Shown one piece after another: positions 36,701 to 44,260 of a stretch of 64,000 bases of DNA; positions within the stretch are counted from its first letter, which is position 1, and every line of letters starts with the position of its first letter. The DNA is from Dyadobacter koreensis (GTDB lineage: Bacteria > Bacteroidota > Bacteroidia > Cytophagales > Spirosomataceae): NCBI RefSeq assembly GCF_900108855.1, contig NZ_FNXY01000008.1, positions 377,620 through 441,619 on the forward strand, read 5' to 3'. Both the position numbers and the translations under genes were made by a program. Under the pieces are notes generated by a model. The model was not told where the DNA came from. It saw only the letters and a list, made by a program, of their open reading frames with translations, and ran no database searches.

Positions 36701-37109
36701 ATTTACGAAAGAAGAGCTGGAAGGTGCTTCGCATTTGAAGTCCAATTTCTTGAAAACGGCTTATTTTGAAAGCGACGCAGCTGGTAAATTAAAGGAAAAA
36801 CCACTGCCGCTTGAAGTTCAGTCATCGCCTGTTTATACCATCACAGCATATGATTTTGACCAGGATGGTAAGAAAGATTTATTGTTCTGTGGAAACAGTA
36901 ACAGAGCACGTCTCCGGTTTGGAAAGTATGATGCAAATTACGGCGTTCTACTGAAAGGAGACGGAAAAGGGAATTTTAATTATATACCACAAAATAAGTC
37001 AGGTTTTGCATTAAAGGGTGACGTTCGCAGTGTTCTGCCGATCGGAAATGCACTTTTGTTTGGAATTAATCAGCAGGAGCTGAAAGCTTATAAAGTCACT
37101 AAGAAATGA
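33711..37109 (+). CDS. Large FG-GAP/VCBS repeat and ASPIC/UnbV domain lipoprotein (CRTAC1-like)
   Basis: About 1132 residues from the ATG giving MKLKNGLRPASLLFIIVIS and lipobox LAGC, so a surface or outer-membrane lipoprotein. Around 14 Ca-binding DxNxDGxxD-type motifs (for example DLNGDGLDD, DVNGDGLLD, DYDNDGWKD, DINGDGKPD) mark two groups of beta-propeller FG-GAP repeats. Between them, near residues 555-640, is an ASPIC/UnbV domain (GTGAKVTIY, then ILHFGLGSS and LKIVWPSGK). The family has no proven enzyme activity; propeller folds suggest ligand binding or display. It is translationally coupled (ATGA overlap) to the haloperoxidase-like gene, so the two should act together. Confidence 0.9.
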   Translation: MKLKNGLRPASLLFIIVISLAGCSKSEKSEEKKVTETGPQLFTLLPAEKTKIDFTNTLTEGLNTNVLMYEYFYNGGGVAVGDLNGDGLDDIYFTGNMVSNKLYLNKGNMQFEDITTVSGAAGREGPWKTGVTMADVNGDGLLDMYVCYSGSLSPEKLKNQLFINKGPNGSGVPQFEEKAEQYGLANSSTSTQAAFFDYDRDGDLDMFLLNHNPKALPILDESSTAQLLKQEDSSAGARLFRNNMSGNKEPVFEDVTNRAGIQSSALSYGLGVGVSDINMDGWPDLYISNDYSVPDFLYINNKNGTFTDVAAEGLGHTSHSSMGNEIADFNNDGLPDIFTLDMLPEDNRRQKLLVGLDNYELFDFNVKMGFHHQYMRNMLQLNAGTSGGTAGKSVTPVFSEIGQLSGVSNTDWSWAPLFADYDNDGWKDLFITNGNLRDFTNMDFVKYMGDHLKRKEGQVRREDILELVYQMPSSNMTNYLFKNNKDLTFNNVAANWGLGQVSNSGGAAYADLDNDGDLDLIVNNINLPAFVYQNEGSKQLKNHYLKLKLQGEGKNTIGTGAKVTIYQKGEKQYLEQMPTRGYQSSVSPILHFGLGSSASVDSLKIVWPSGKQEKINSPKADQLLTLSEKNATGKMAIPSPVAPLVQQVSAPIAYKHPANKINDFKRQPLMVNAVSFSNPNLTKGDVNGDKLEDVYIGGGYGEAGKLFLQQKNGSFITKPVLAFEADKQSEDTDAAFFDANGDGFIDLYVASGGYSNFLPEDPLLQDRLYINDGKGNFTKAADALPKMLFSKSCVRVSDINGDGKPDLFVGGRVIPGRYPETPRSYVLINNGQGKFTDQTAAVCPELEKIGMVTDAAWTDMNGDKKPDLVLAGEWMPITVLLNNGGKLTNKRSDYFDKSYSGWWNKILVEDINGDGKPDIVAGNIGLNTQCKASDAEPVEMIYKDFDDNGSVDPILSFYIQGKSYPYVTRDEMLDQMSIMRTRFQDYKSYADATLTDIFTKEELEGASHLKSNFLKTAYFESDAAGKLKEKPLPLEVQSSPVYTITAYDFDQDGKKDLLFCGNSNRARLRFGKYDANYGVLLKGDGKGNFNYIPQNKSGFALKGDVRSVLPIGNALLFGINQQELKAYKVTKK

Positions 37110-38461
37110 AAATCCGGTTATACCTCCCGATATTAATCATAACATTTTTAATAGGTTGTAATAAAAAAGGCGAAAAATCTCCTCAGCTGAATGGCGCGAT
37201 CATTGGGCAGGTTACCAGTCAAATGACGGATGTAATGGTGCATGATGTTACAAATCCACCATTGGCTGCACGTTTTTATTCCTATGCTTGTCTGGCAGGA
37301 TATGAAGTCGTTACCCAAAATGATTCCGCGTACAAAACGATGCACGGCATTCTGAACGAATTCCCCGAAGTCATAAAACCAGAGGGAGTCACTCAATACT
37401 CTTATCAGTTGAGCGCGGTTTTGGCAATGTTGGAAACCGCAAAAAAAATGCAGCCGTCGGGTGGTATGATGCTTCAAAAATATCAGGACCGGTTGCTGGA
37501 TTCGTGCAGAACTCTGGGTTTTAGTGAAGAAGTAATTGCCGGGTCAGCCGCCTATGGCACAGGTATAAGCAAGCAGATTTTAAAATATGCAAAAGCTGAT
37601 AAATATAACAGGATAAGTAATTTCCCGCGTTATGCTCCGAACGAAGCCAAAGGTAGCTGGTATCCGACACCTCCGGGATATTTTCCACCTGTCGAACCCT
37701 ATTTTAAAACCGTGCGACCATTTACGCTCGATTCATCTTCGCAGTTCAAACCAGCCGCTCCTGCACCATTTTCAGAGGATAAAAACTCTGCATTTTATAA
37801 AATGATGCTTGCCAACTACAACGTAAAACCAGAAGGTGAAGCGAAGATCACGGCTGCATTCTGGGATTGCAATCCATTTGCTTTGGAAAACAAGGGCCAC
37901 TTGTTGGTTGGAATGAAAAAAATATCTCCCGGAGCGCATTGGATCGGTATTACGGACATCGCATGCAAACAGGCAAAGGCTGATTTTTCAAAATCTATGT
38001 TAGTCACCACAGCGGTCTCTGTTGGACTGATGGATGGATTTATGGCCTGCTGGGATGAAAAATACAGAAGTAACCGTATTCGGCCGGAAACGGTTATCCG
38101 GAAATACATTGATTCTAACTGGAAACCGTTTTTGCAAACACCGCCGTTTCCTGAATATTTGAGTGGACATTCGGTCGTTTCATCGGCCGCAGCTATAATC
38201 CTGACGCATTATTTTGGAGATAATTTTGCATATACAGATACTGTCGAGGAACGCTTCGGATTAAAAGCCAGAAAATTCAGATCTTTTAATGATGCTGCAA
38301 AAGAATCCGGTTTATCAAGATTCTATGGGGGAATCCACTTTATGGACGCTGTGGAAAATGGATGGACGCAGGGAGAGAATGTTGGAAATTGGGTAGTTAG
38401 ACGGCTGTCGGTTGTCGGCAGTCGGCCGTCAGGTCCAGATAATGAAACAGCAAGGCAGTGA
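37106..38461 (+). CDS. Vanadium-dependent haloperoxidase / PAP2-superfamily lipoprotein (second copy)
   Basis: A 451-residue lipoprotein (lipobox LIGC, Cys18) paralogous to the one at 26440-27801. Pocket residues are intact: K319-x6-R326-P327 in EKYRSNRIRP, SGH 353-355 in EYLSGHS, and R405-x5-H411 in SRFYGGIHFMD. It shares the long N-terminal helical region (TDVMVHDVTNPPLAARFYSY) with the first copy. It overlaps the FG-GAP gene by four bases. The last 20 or so residues (from about LSVVGSR) are encoded by a GTCGG-rich intergenic-type repeat and are probably not conserved. Halide oxidation versus phosphatase activity is open. Confidence 0.85.
   Translation: MKIRLYLPILIITFLIGCNKKGEKSPQLNGAIIGQVTSQMTDVMVHDVTNPPLAARFYSYACLAGYEVVTQNDSAYKTMHGILNEFPEVIKPEGVTQYSYQLSAVLAMLETAKKMQPSGGMMLQKYQDRLLDSCRTLGFSEEVIAGSAAYGTGISKQILKYAKADKYNRISNFPRYAPNEAKGSWYPTPPGYFPPVEPYFKTVRPFTLDSSSQFKPAAPAPFSEDKNSAFYKMMLANYNVKPEGEAKITAAFWDCNPFALENKGHLLVGMKKISPGAHWIGITDIACKQAKADFSKSMLVTTAVSVGLMDGFMACWDEKYRSNRIRPETVIRKYIDSNWKPFLQTPPFPEYLSGHSVVSSAAAIILTHYFGDNFAYTDTVEERFGLKARKFRSFNDAAKESGLSRFYGGIHFMDAVENGWTQGENVGNWVVRRLSVVGSRPSGPDNETARQ
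38401..38431 (+). repeat. GTCGGC-rich repeat forming the 3' end of the second haloperoxidase gene
   Basis: Imperfect iterations of GTCGGTTGTCGGCAGTCGGCCGTC. This is the kind of low-complexity run usually found between genes in these bacteria, here lying inside the reading frame. Confidence 0.5.
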
Positions 38462-38542
38462 TAGCAATTATAAAATAAATTTAAGTCATTATTTTAAAAT
38501 TTCACGACTGAAATCTGATATCCGACTGCTAAAATTGACCGC

Positions 38543-39301
38543 TTAGAAAGCTATTCTTTTTTCCGCCAGCAATTCCCGGGTATACTTATAACCGATGTCA
38601 TATAATTTTTGTGCCTTTCGAAAATCGAATGTGTTGAACGTGCTTAGTTCAGGGGCTTCGATAAGGAGATCGCAACGGTCAAGACTGGCCTTGGCCTTCT
38701 GCCGCATCGCCATTCTTATACTCCTGTATGTGATCTGATGCATATGCGACGAGGGTTTTGAAAAAAGCAGCGGATTGCAATGAATACCAATAATGTAATC
38801 CGCTTCCTTTTCAACCGGCGCAACGGGCAGATTATTGAAAATGGCTCCGTCAATCAAATCGCGGCCCTGCCAATGCAGTGGTTTGAATATACCAGGCAGG
38901 CAGCATGATGCCAGGACAACTTTTCCCAATTCTCCTTTTCGAAACGTAACTTCTTCACCTGCATGGAGATCTGTTGCGGTTACGATCAAAGGAATTTTTA
39001 GCGATTCAAATGAATTTTCAGGGATATATTTTTTCAGTATTTCTTCAACTCTGTCAATTTTAAGAAGTCCTAAGGAGCTGAAACCAAATCTTAAATAGGA
39101 ACTGAATCTTGTTTTCAGGATCATTTCAAATATTTCGTCAGAAGTATATCCATAAGCGATCAGCGCGCCAACGAATGCGCCTGCACTAGTGCCGCTGATG
39201 ATATCTGGTTTGACTCCAAATTCTTCAAGTGCCTTGATCGCACCGATATGAGAAATACCGCGGGCCCCGCCACCTGATAAGACTAGTGCAATTTTCCTCA
39301 T
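38543..39301 (-). CDS. Patatin-like phospholipase (RssA-type)
   Basis: A 252-residue cytoplasmic-type patatin. The oxyanion loop GGGARG is at 10-15, the nucleophile is Ser39 in GTSAG, and the catalytic Asp is D151 in DGAIFNNLP, giving a complete Ser-Asp dyad. There is no signal peptide and no beta-barrel domain, so it is the short type (RssA, YlbK), likely acting on membrane lipids or acyl esters. It follows the metallo-hydrolase gene on the same strand after 63 bases and may share its transcript. Confidence 0.9.
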   Translation of the reverse strand: MRKIALVLSGGGARGISHIGAIKALEEFGVKPDIISGTSAGAFVGALIAYGYTSDEIFEMILKTRFSSYLRFGFSSLGLLKIDRVEEILKKYIPENSFESLKIPLIVTATDLHAGEEVTFRKGELGKVVLASCCLPGIFKPLHWQGRDLIDGAIFNNLPVAPVEKEADYIIGIHCNPLLFSKPSSHMHQITYRSIRMAMRQKAKASLDRCDLLIEAPELSTFNTFDFRKAQKLYDIGYKYTRELLAEKRIAF

Positions 39302-39364
39302 TTTGTTTAAACGCAGAATTAAGAAGTTTTTGTGGGAAGTTTCACAGAGTTTTTATTCTGGGTA

Positions 39365-40207
39365 CTATAAAAAATTCCCTAAATCACCTCTTTCCAAAAT
39401 CCTTATACCTTTCTCCGTTTGTTCCACGGTTGCTGCCTGGTACACCGGATCGTGTTCGAACAGTAAAATATAATTTTCTTCCACAGCCTTTTTCAACACA
39501 TTTTCTTTCTCCTGCATCGTCAATAAGGGTCGAACGTCATAGCTCATGACCCAGGGAAGCGGAAGGTGAAAAGACGATGGTATCAAGTCGGCAGCGTAAA
39601 TGATCTTTTGGTTTTTATAGGAAATAACCGGGAGCATCATTTGTTCCGTATGACCATCCACGTGAATAAATTCAATATTTCCGAAGGGTGAAATTCCTTT
39701 CTCAATAAATTTGAGCTGACCTGATTCCTTGATTGGAAGAATATTTTCTTTCAGGAAAGAAGCCTTTTCCCTCGGATTCGGATTTGTCGCCCATTCCCAA
39801 TGAGATTCATTTGACCAGTAGGTTGCATTCGGAAACGTTGGTAAAAGAGCAGATCGGTCTGCATTGTATTTTACGGCGCCGCCAACATGGTCAAAATGTA
39901 AATGTGTTAGCAAAACATCGGTAATGTCTTCCGGTTTGAAGCCAGCGCTGTTTATCGATTTGATCAGTGTTGCATCGCCGTGCAGATCGTAAAAACCGAA
40001 GAATTTTTCATCTTGTTTATCCCCTAAGCCTGTATCGACAAGGATCAGTTTATCGCCATCTTCAATCAGTAAACACCGCATAGCCCAGCTGCAAAGATTT
40101 TTGTCATCCGCCGGATTGTGCCTGTTCCACAGCGTTTTTGGAACAACCCCAAACATGGCACCGCCGTCAAGTTTAAAATAACCGGTATCGATCGTATGAA
40201 GATTCAT
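39365..40207 (-). CDS. Metallo-beta-lactamase-fold hydrolase
   Basis: A 280-residue MBL enzyme without a leader. The zinc motif HxHxDH is H102-L-H104-F-D106-H107 in THLHFDHVGG. A further His is in HVDGHTEQM, and an Asp in YAADLIPSS. The N-terminal half has VDTGLGDK, typical of lactonase-like and glyoxalase II-like branches. Similar Bacteroidota proteins are sometimes called quorum-quenching lactonases, but nothing here proves that. It is divergent from the GH92 gene and upstream of the patatin gene. Confidence 0.85.
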   Translation of the reverse strand: MNLHTIDTGYFKLDGGAMFGVVPKTLWNRHNPADDKNLCSWAMRCLLIEDGDKLILVDTGLGDKQDEKFFGFYDLHGDATLIKSINSAGFKPEDITDVLLTHLHFDHVGGAVKYNADRSALLPTFPNATYWSNESHWEWATNPNPREKASFLKENILPIKESGQLKFIEKGISPFGNIEFIHVDGHTEQMMLPVISYKNQKIIYAADLIPSSFHLPLPWVMSYDVRPLLTMQEKENVLKKAVEENYILLFEHDPVYQAATVEQTEKGIRILERGDLGNFL

Positions 40208-40239
40208 AAGGGCAACAGTATATTTATTCGTCTAACAAG

Positions 40240-40247
40240 TAGCTTTG
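40240..40247 (+). promoter_or_regulatory. Candidate -7 box (TAGCTTTG) for the GH92 gene
   Basis: An exact TAnnTTTG match about 100 bases before the GH92 start in the divergent region. No convincing -33 element is present. Confidence 0.4.
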
Positions 40248-40347
40248 GCCGTAAAGTTAGTTATTAATAGATAAGTTGATAATTTAGGCTTCGAGTCTAA
40301 GATCAATTTTCGATAATCCGGCTAATATCAAACATTTGAATTTTAAT

Positions 40348-42666
40348 ATGTACTTCAATTTTTTTAAATTATCAGGCGCTTTCCTGGCAGGATTCATGAT
40401 GATTATTCATTTTTCCAACGCGCAGAAATTGCCGATCCAGTATGTGGAAACGAGAATTGGTACAGCGCCGGCCACAACAAAAAGTGCCAAAATGCATAGC
40501 GAAGCGGGAAGCGAGTTGAAGGGCCAGACTATGCCAGCCGTTGGAACACCTTATGGAATGACCCAGTGGACACCGCAGACAAGATCAACCGAGACAAAAT
40601 GTATCGCTCCTTATTATTATGCCGACACTCATTTTCAGGGTTTTCGCGGCACACACTGGCTTAATGGTTCCTGTGTTCAGGATTATGGAACGCTGACGGT
40701 CATGCCGCTTTCCGGAGAACTTATCGTTAATCCTGAAAAACGCGCATCCGGTTTCCGGCATGAAACTGAAATCGCAACACCAGCTTATTATAGTGTTACC
40801 TTAGATGATTACCAGATCAATGCAGAAGTAACATCTCTGGCTCGTTCAGCGATGTTACGGTTTACCTATAAAGAAGGAAAGGAGAATTTCATCGTCATTG
40901 AGCCAAACAGCGACGAAGGTGAAGGTTTTGTTGAAGTTTTTCCGGAAAGAGGAGAAATTGTAGGTTATAACCCTGTTCATCGAATATATCAGGGGTCAGG
41001 ACAGCCCGCAGGGTTCAGCGGATATTTTGTCTTAAAATTTGATACGCCGTTTACACAGTATGGTGTGTGGGAATCGGATACGATTGTGCCGATGGGCAGA
41101 ACAAGAGCGGGTAAGGGAAAGCGAGAAAAGCTGGGTGCTTATGTAGGCTTTGGGACCAAAGAAAGGGCCGTAATTGTACAGATAGGCACGTCTTTTACAA
41201 GTCTGGAGGGCGCTAGGGCGAATCTTAAAAAAGAGCAGGCGGGGAAAAGTTTCGACGCCGTAAGACGCTTTACTGAAAATCAGTGGAACGACGCGCTTGG
41301 AAAGATAAAGGTGACAGGCAGTGAAAAAGATAAGATTCTGTTTTACAGTGCTCTATATAGGACAAAATTATCGCCACGGTTATATTCTGATGTTGATGGC
41401 CAGTATCCATCGTTTGCCGGAGGAACGCCGCTCCAAAAAGCGGATGGCTTCGATTATTATTGCGATTACAGTATGTGGGATACCTTCCGTGCGTCCATGC
41501 CTTTAAATGTTCTCTTAGAACCAAAAAAATCAGGAGACATGATGCAATCGCTGGTGAAAAAAGCGGAGCAAGGTGGCTGGATGCCCATATTCCCCTGCTG
41601 GAATAGCTATACGGCTGCCATGGTTGGAGATCACGTTATGTCTGTTATGGCGGATGCATATGTTAAAAATGTACGAAACTTTGATGTAAAATCAGGGTAT
41701 CAATATCTGCGGAAAAATGCTTTTGATGCAAACAGTGATCCGAAAAGTTATGAGGCAGGAAAGGGAAGAAGGGCGCTGAGCTCTTATCTGAAATACAACT
41801 ACATTCCGCTGGAAGATAGTGTCTGGCAGGCTTTTCATAAACGCGAACAAGTTTCCCGGACGCTGGAATATGCTTACGATGATTTTTGTCTTTTTGTTCT
41901 GGCAGAGGAATTAGGGCATAACGAAGATGCAGCTTTACTGAGAAAACGGTCTTTGAATTACCAAAATGTGATCGACCCCAGGACCGGATATGCACGTGGA
42001 AGGTATGAAAACGGCAGTTGGATAAAATCATTTGATCCGTTTGAAAAGCGTTCAAGTTTTATCACCGAAGGGTCGCCGGCTCAATACACCTGGTTTGTTC
42101 CCCAGGATATTGCCGGTCTGAAGAAAGCTGTTGGAGGAGATAAAGCATTTATCAGTAAACTGGATACGCTTTTTCAGCAGGGATACTACTGGCATGGAAA
42201 CGAGCCGAATCACCAGATTTCCTATCTGTATAATTATGTTGGACAGCCATGGAAAACGCAGAAACAGGTGCGGAATATTATTCGTGAGGAATATGATATA
42301 ACGCCTGGTGGGTTGAGCGGTAATGAAGATGGTGGGCAAATGTCGGCCTGGTTGGCTTTTAGTATGGCAGGCTTATATCCCGTCACACCAGGAACGCCTT
42401 ACTACGTGCTTGGAACTCCCCTTTTCGAAGAAGTTATTTTCCAATTTTCAAAAAGCAAGATGTTTAAAATGAAAGCAAATGGCGTTTCTGAGGAGGCACA
42501 GTATATTCAGTCGGCGAAATTGAATGGAAAACCATTCACCAAAACCTTTTTGTCGCATCAGGAAATTACCGCTGGTGGTGAGCTTATCCTTGAAATGGGA
42601 ACATATCCGAACGAAAAATGGGGCACTGCGGCAAGCGATGCGCCGCCGTCATTGACAAAGGAATAA
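40348..42666 (+). CDS. Glycoside hydrolase family 92 alpha-mannosidase, secreted
   Basis: A 772-residue secreted enzyme. ATG 40348 gives a leader MYFNFFKLSGAFLAGFMM with cleavage near FSNAQK; an in-frame TTG at 40336 is less likely. GH92 motifs include GTPYGMTQWTPQTR near residue 70, FRGTHWLNGSCVQDYG near 105, the DYYCDYSMWDTFR stretch near 370, and the GNEDGGQMSAW catalytic-region motif near 660. GH92 enzymes are Ca-dependent exo-acting mannosidases, mostly alpha-1,2, cutting yeast mannan and N-glycans. It is a lone CAZyme with no susCD beside it, so the mannoside supply is unclear. Confidence 0.93.
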   Translation: MYFNFFKLSGAFLAGFMMIIHFSNAQKLPIQYVETRIGTAPATTKSAKMHSEAGSELKGQTMPAVGTPYGMTQWTPQTRSTETKCIAPYYYADTHFQGFRGTHWLNGSCVQDYGTLTVMPLSGELIVNPEKRASGFRHETEIATPAYYSVTLDDYQINAEVTSLARSAMLRFTYKEGKENFIVIEPNSDEGEGFVEVFPERGEIVGYNPVHRIYQGSGQPAGFSGYFVLKFDTPFTQYGVWESDTIVPMGRTRAGKGKREKLGAYVGFGTKERAVIVQIGTSFTSLEGARANLKKEQAGKSFDAVRRFTENQWNDALGKIKVTGSEKDKILFYSALYRTKLSPRLYSDVDGQYPSFAGGTPLQKADGFDYYCDYSMWDTFRASMPLNVLLEPKKSGDMMQSLVKKAEQGGWMPIFPCWNSYTAAMVGDHVMSVMADAYVKNVRNFDVKSGYQYLRKNAFDANSDPKSYEAGKGRRALSSYLKYNYIPLEDSVWQAFHKREQVSRTLEYAYDDFCLFVLAEELGHNEDAALLRKRSLNYQNVIDPRTGYARGRYENGSWIKSFDPFEKRSSFITEGSPAQYTWFVPQDIAGLKKAVGGDKAFISKLDTLFQQGYYWHGNEPNHQISYLYNYVGQPWKTQKQVRNIIREEYDITPGGLSGNEDGGQMSAWLAFSMAGLYPVTPGTPYYVLGTPLFEEVIFQFSKSKMFKMKANGVSEEAQYIQSAKLNGKPFTKTFLSHQEITAGGELILEMGTYPNEKWGTAASDAPPSLTKE

Positions 42667-42763
42667 CAATATTTAATAGTGTTGTAAAATATTGCGTTAC
42701 TGGTATTATGCAATGTTATTATTGTATTAAATATAATATTATTTTATTTAAATTCTGAAATAT

Positions 42764-42771
42764 TAGTTTTG
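42764..42771 (+). promoter_or_regulatory. Candidate -7 box (TAGTTTTG) for the FAD oxidase gene
   Basis: An exact TAnnTTTG match in a very AT-rich stretch. A second match (TAAATTTG, 42780-42787) lies nine bases on. Neither has a good -33 partner. Confidence 0.4.
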
Positions 42772-42844
42772 AACAATATTAAATTTGTAATAGAGTAGAG
42801 TGTTGACTAATTTTCGTTTGAAACGTCCTATTACTCCCTTTCAA

Positions 42845-43993
42845 ATGAACCGTAGAAACTTTTTTCAAAAAGCTGTTCCAGCCAGTCTGGCACTTGGCGC
42901 TGTTGCTACTTCCTGCGCACCTAAAACTCAACTAACTTACCCGGACAAACATTTCCATATCAGTCGAGGCTATCACGAGATTCCGAAACTGCGTCTTTCT
43001 ATGGATCGTATTGTAAAGGAAACGGTGGGCTTGCGGCCATTTCGCCCTTCCGGACCACGTATTGAAACGGAGCAGTTAGGAAGCAAAACGATCGTGCATA
43101 ATTACGGACATGGCGGGAGCGGCTGGTCATTATCCTGGGGAACCGGAAATATGGCTCGAAAAATGGTATTGGCGACTAACGAGAAAAAAGTTGCGATGCT
43201 GGGATGTGGAACGGTTGGAATTGCAACTGCTCGTTTGTTACAGGAAAGCGGTTGTGAAGTCACAATTTATACAAAAGACGTTCCGCCGAATATTACTAGT
43301 AACCTTGCAACTGGAACCTGGTCGCCGGCCTCACGGGTTTGTGACGTGAAGGTGGCGAAACCAGAGTTTAAAACGATTTGGGAAGATGCAACACGTTTCT
43401 CGTTCCGGCGCTTCCAATTTCTGCTGGGCATGAATGATATTGCTTGCTGGGCGGAAGAATACGGCGTTTTCCAGAAAGAGCCGGTTTACATCCCGGGAGC
43501 AGGCGGGGAAGATTTTGAAATTCACGGATTGATACCGGAACGCGTTAAATTGACAGCAAAAGAGCACCCATTCAATGCTGATCACGTTACCAGAAGAACA
43601 AATCTTATGTTTAACATTCCATCTTACCTACGTCATCAATTGACAGATTTCGTGATGTTTGGCGGAAAAATAAAAATCCAGGAGATCAAATCTCTGGAGG
43701 ATATTGATGCCTTACCGGAAAAAGTGGTGGTAAATTGTATGGGTTTAGGAGCAAAACCGGTTTTCAACGATCAGGAATTAACGCCTGTATCCGGACAACT
43801 TTCCTGCCTGATTCCCCAGAGCGATATCAACTACAAATTGTATACACAAGGTGCGAATTTTATTTCCAGAAAAGATGGAATATATATAGGGAGTAACGGT
43901 ATTGTAGGAAATTGGGATACCACCCCAAGCAAAGAACAAACCGAAAAAACCGTAGGGATAATCCAAAAACTAATGGAGGAAATGCGAGGCTGA
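42845..43993 (+). CDS. Tat-exported FAD-dependent oxidase, D-amino-acid-oxidase-like, lipoprotein
   Basis: About 382 residues. Starting at ATG 42845 gives MNRRNFFQKAVPASLALGAV, a twin-arginine leader that also ends in a lipobox (VATSC), so the protein is probably a Tat-exported lipoprotein. The upstream TTG frame hides this. The Rossmann motif is VAMLGCGTVGIATARLLQES with EVTIY after it; LATGTWSPAS and the C-terminal GIYIGSNGIVGNWD fit the DAO fold. Oxidases of this kind make H2O2. The substrate could be a D-amino acid or another amine. It is monocistronic, with a strong terminator after it. Confidence 0.82.
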   Translation: MNRRNFFQKAVPASLALGAVATSCAPKTQLTYPDKHFHISRGYHEIPKLRLSMDRIVKETVGLRPFRPSGPRIETEQLGSKTIVHNYGHGGSGWSLSWGTGNMARKMVLATNEKKVAMLGCGTVGIATARLLQESGCEVTIYTKDVPPNITSNLATGTWSPASRVCDVKVAKPEFKTIWEDATRFSFRRFQFLLGMNDIACWAEEYGVFQKEPVYIPGAGGEDFEIHGLIPERVKLTAKEHPFNADHVTRRTNLMFNIPSYLRHQLTDFVMFGGKIKIQEIKSLEDIDALPEKVVVNCMGLGAKPVFNDQELTPVSGQLSCLIPQSDINYKLYTQGANFISRKDGIYIGSNGIVGNWDTTPSKEQTEKTVGIIQKLMEEMRG

Positions 43994-44026
43994 CCAAAAC
44001 TCACCCTGAAAGGGTTACTATCTTAG

Positions 44027-44051
44027 CCCCGGGCATCGCCCGGGGTTTTTT
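44027..44051 (+). terminator. Terminator of the FAD oxidase gene
   Basis: CCCCGGGC/GCCCGGGG with a 3-base loop is followed by TTTTTT, a very stable hairpin. Confidence 0.9.
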
Positions 44052-44157
44052 GTGATATCCGGTTTTTTATGGTATCCGGTTTTTTGGTGATTACCGGTTT
44101 TTTGTGATTACCGGTTTTTGGGGATATTAGGGTTTTAGTGGTATCGGGTGTTTCGGG
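44050..44157. repeat. Intergenic tandem repeat, about six copies of a 16-19-base unit
   Basis: Successive units read TGTGATATCCGGTTTTTTA, TGGTATCCGGTTTTTTGG, TGATTACCGGTTTTTTG, TGATTACCGGTTTTTGG, then two more diverged copies (GGATATTAGGGTTTTA and GTGGTATCGGGTGTTTCGG). The third and fourth copies are almost identical and the outer ones decay. It lies directly after a terminator and before the S9 peptidase gene. Confidence 0.8.
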
Positions 44158-44260
44158 AGAATTTTTGATTTCCCAGCCTAACCCCTAATTTCACGTTTTG
44201 AATTATTCTCCCGGAGGAGCGATGAAAATTTCTCTTTCGATAAAAATCATCAATAAAAAC

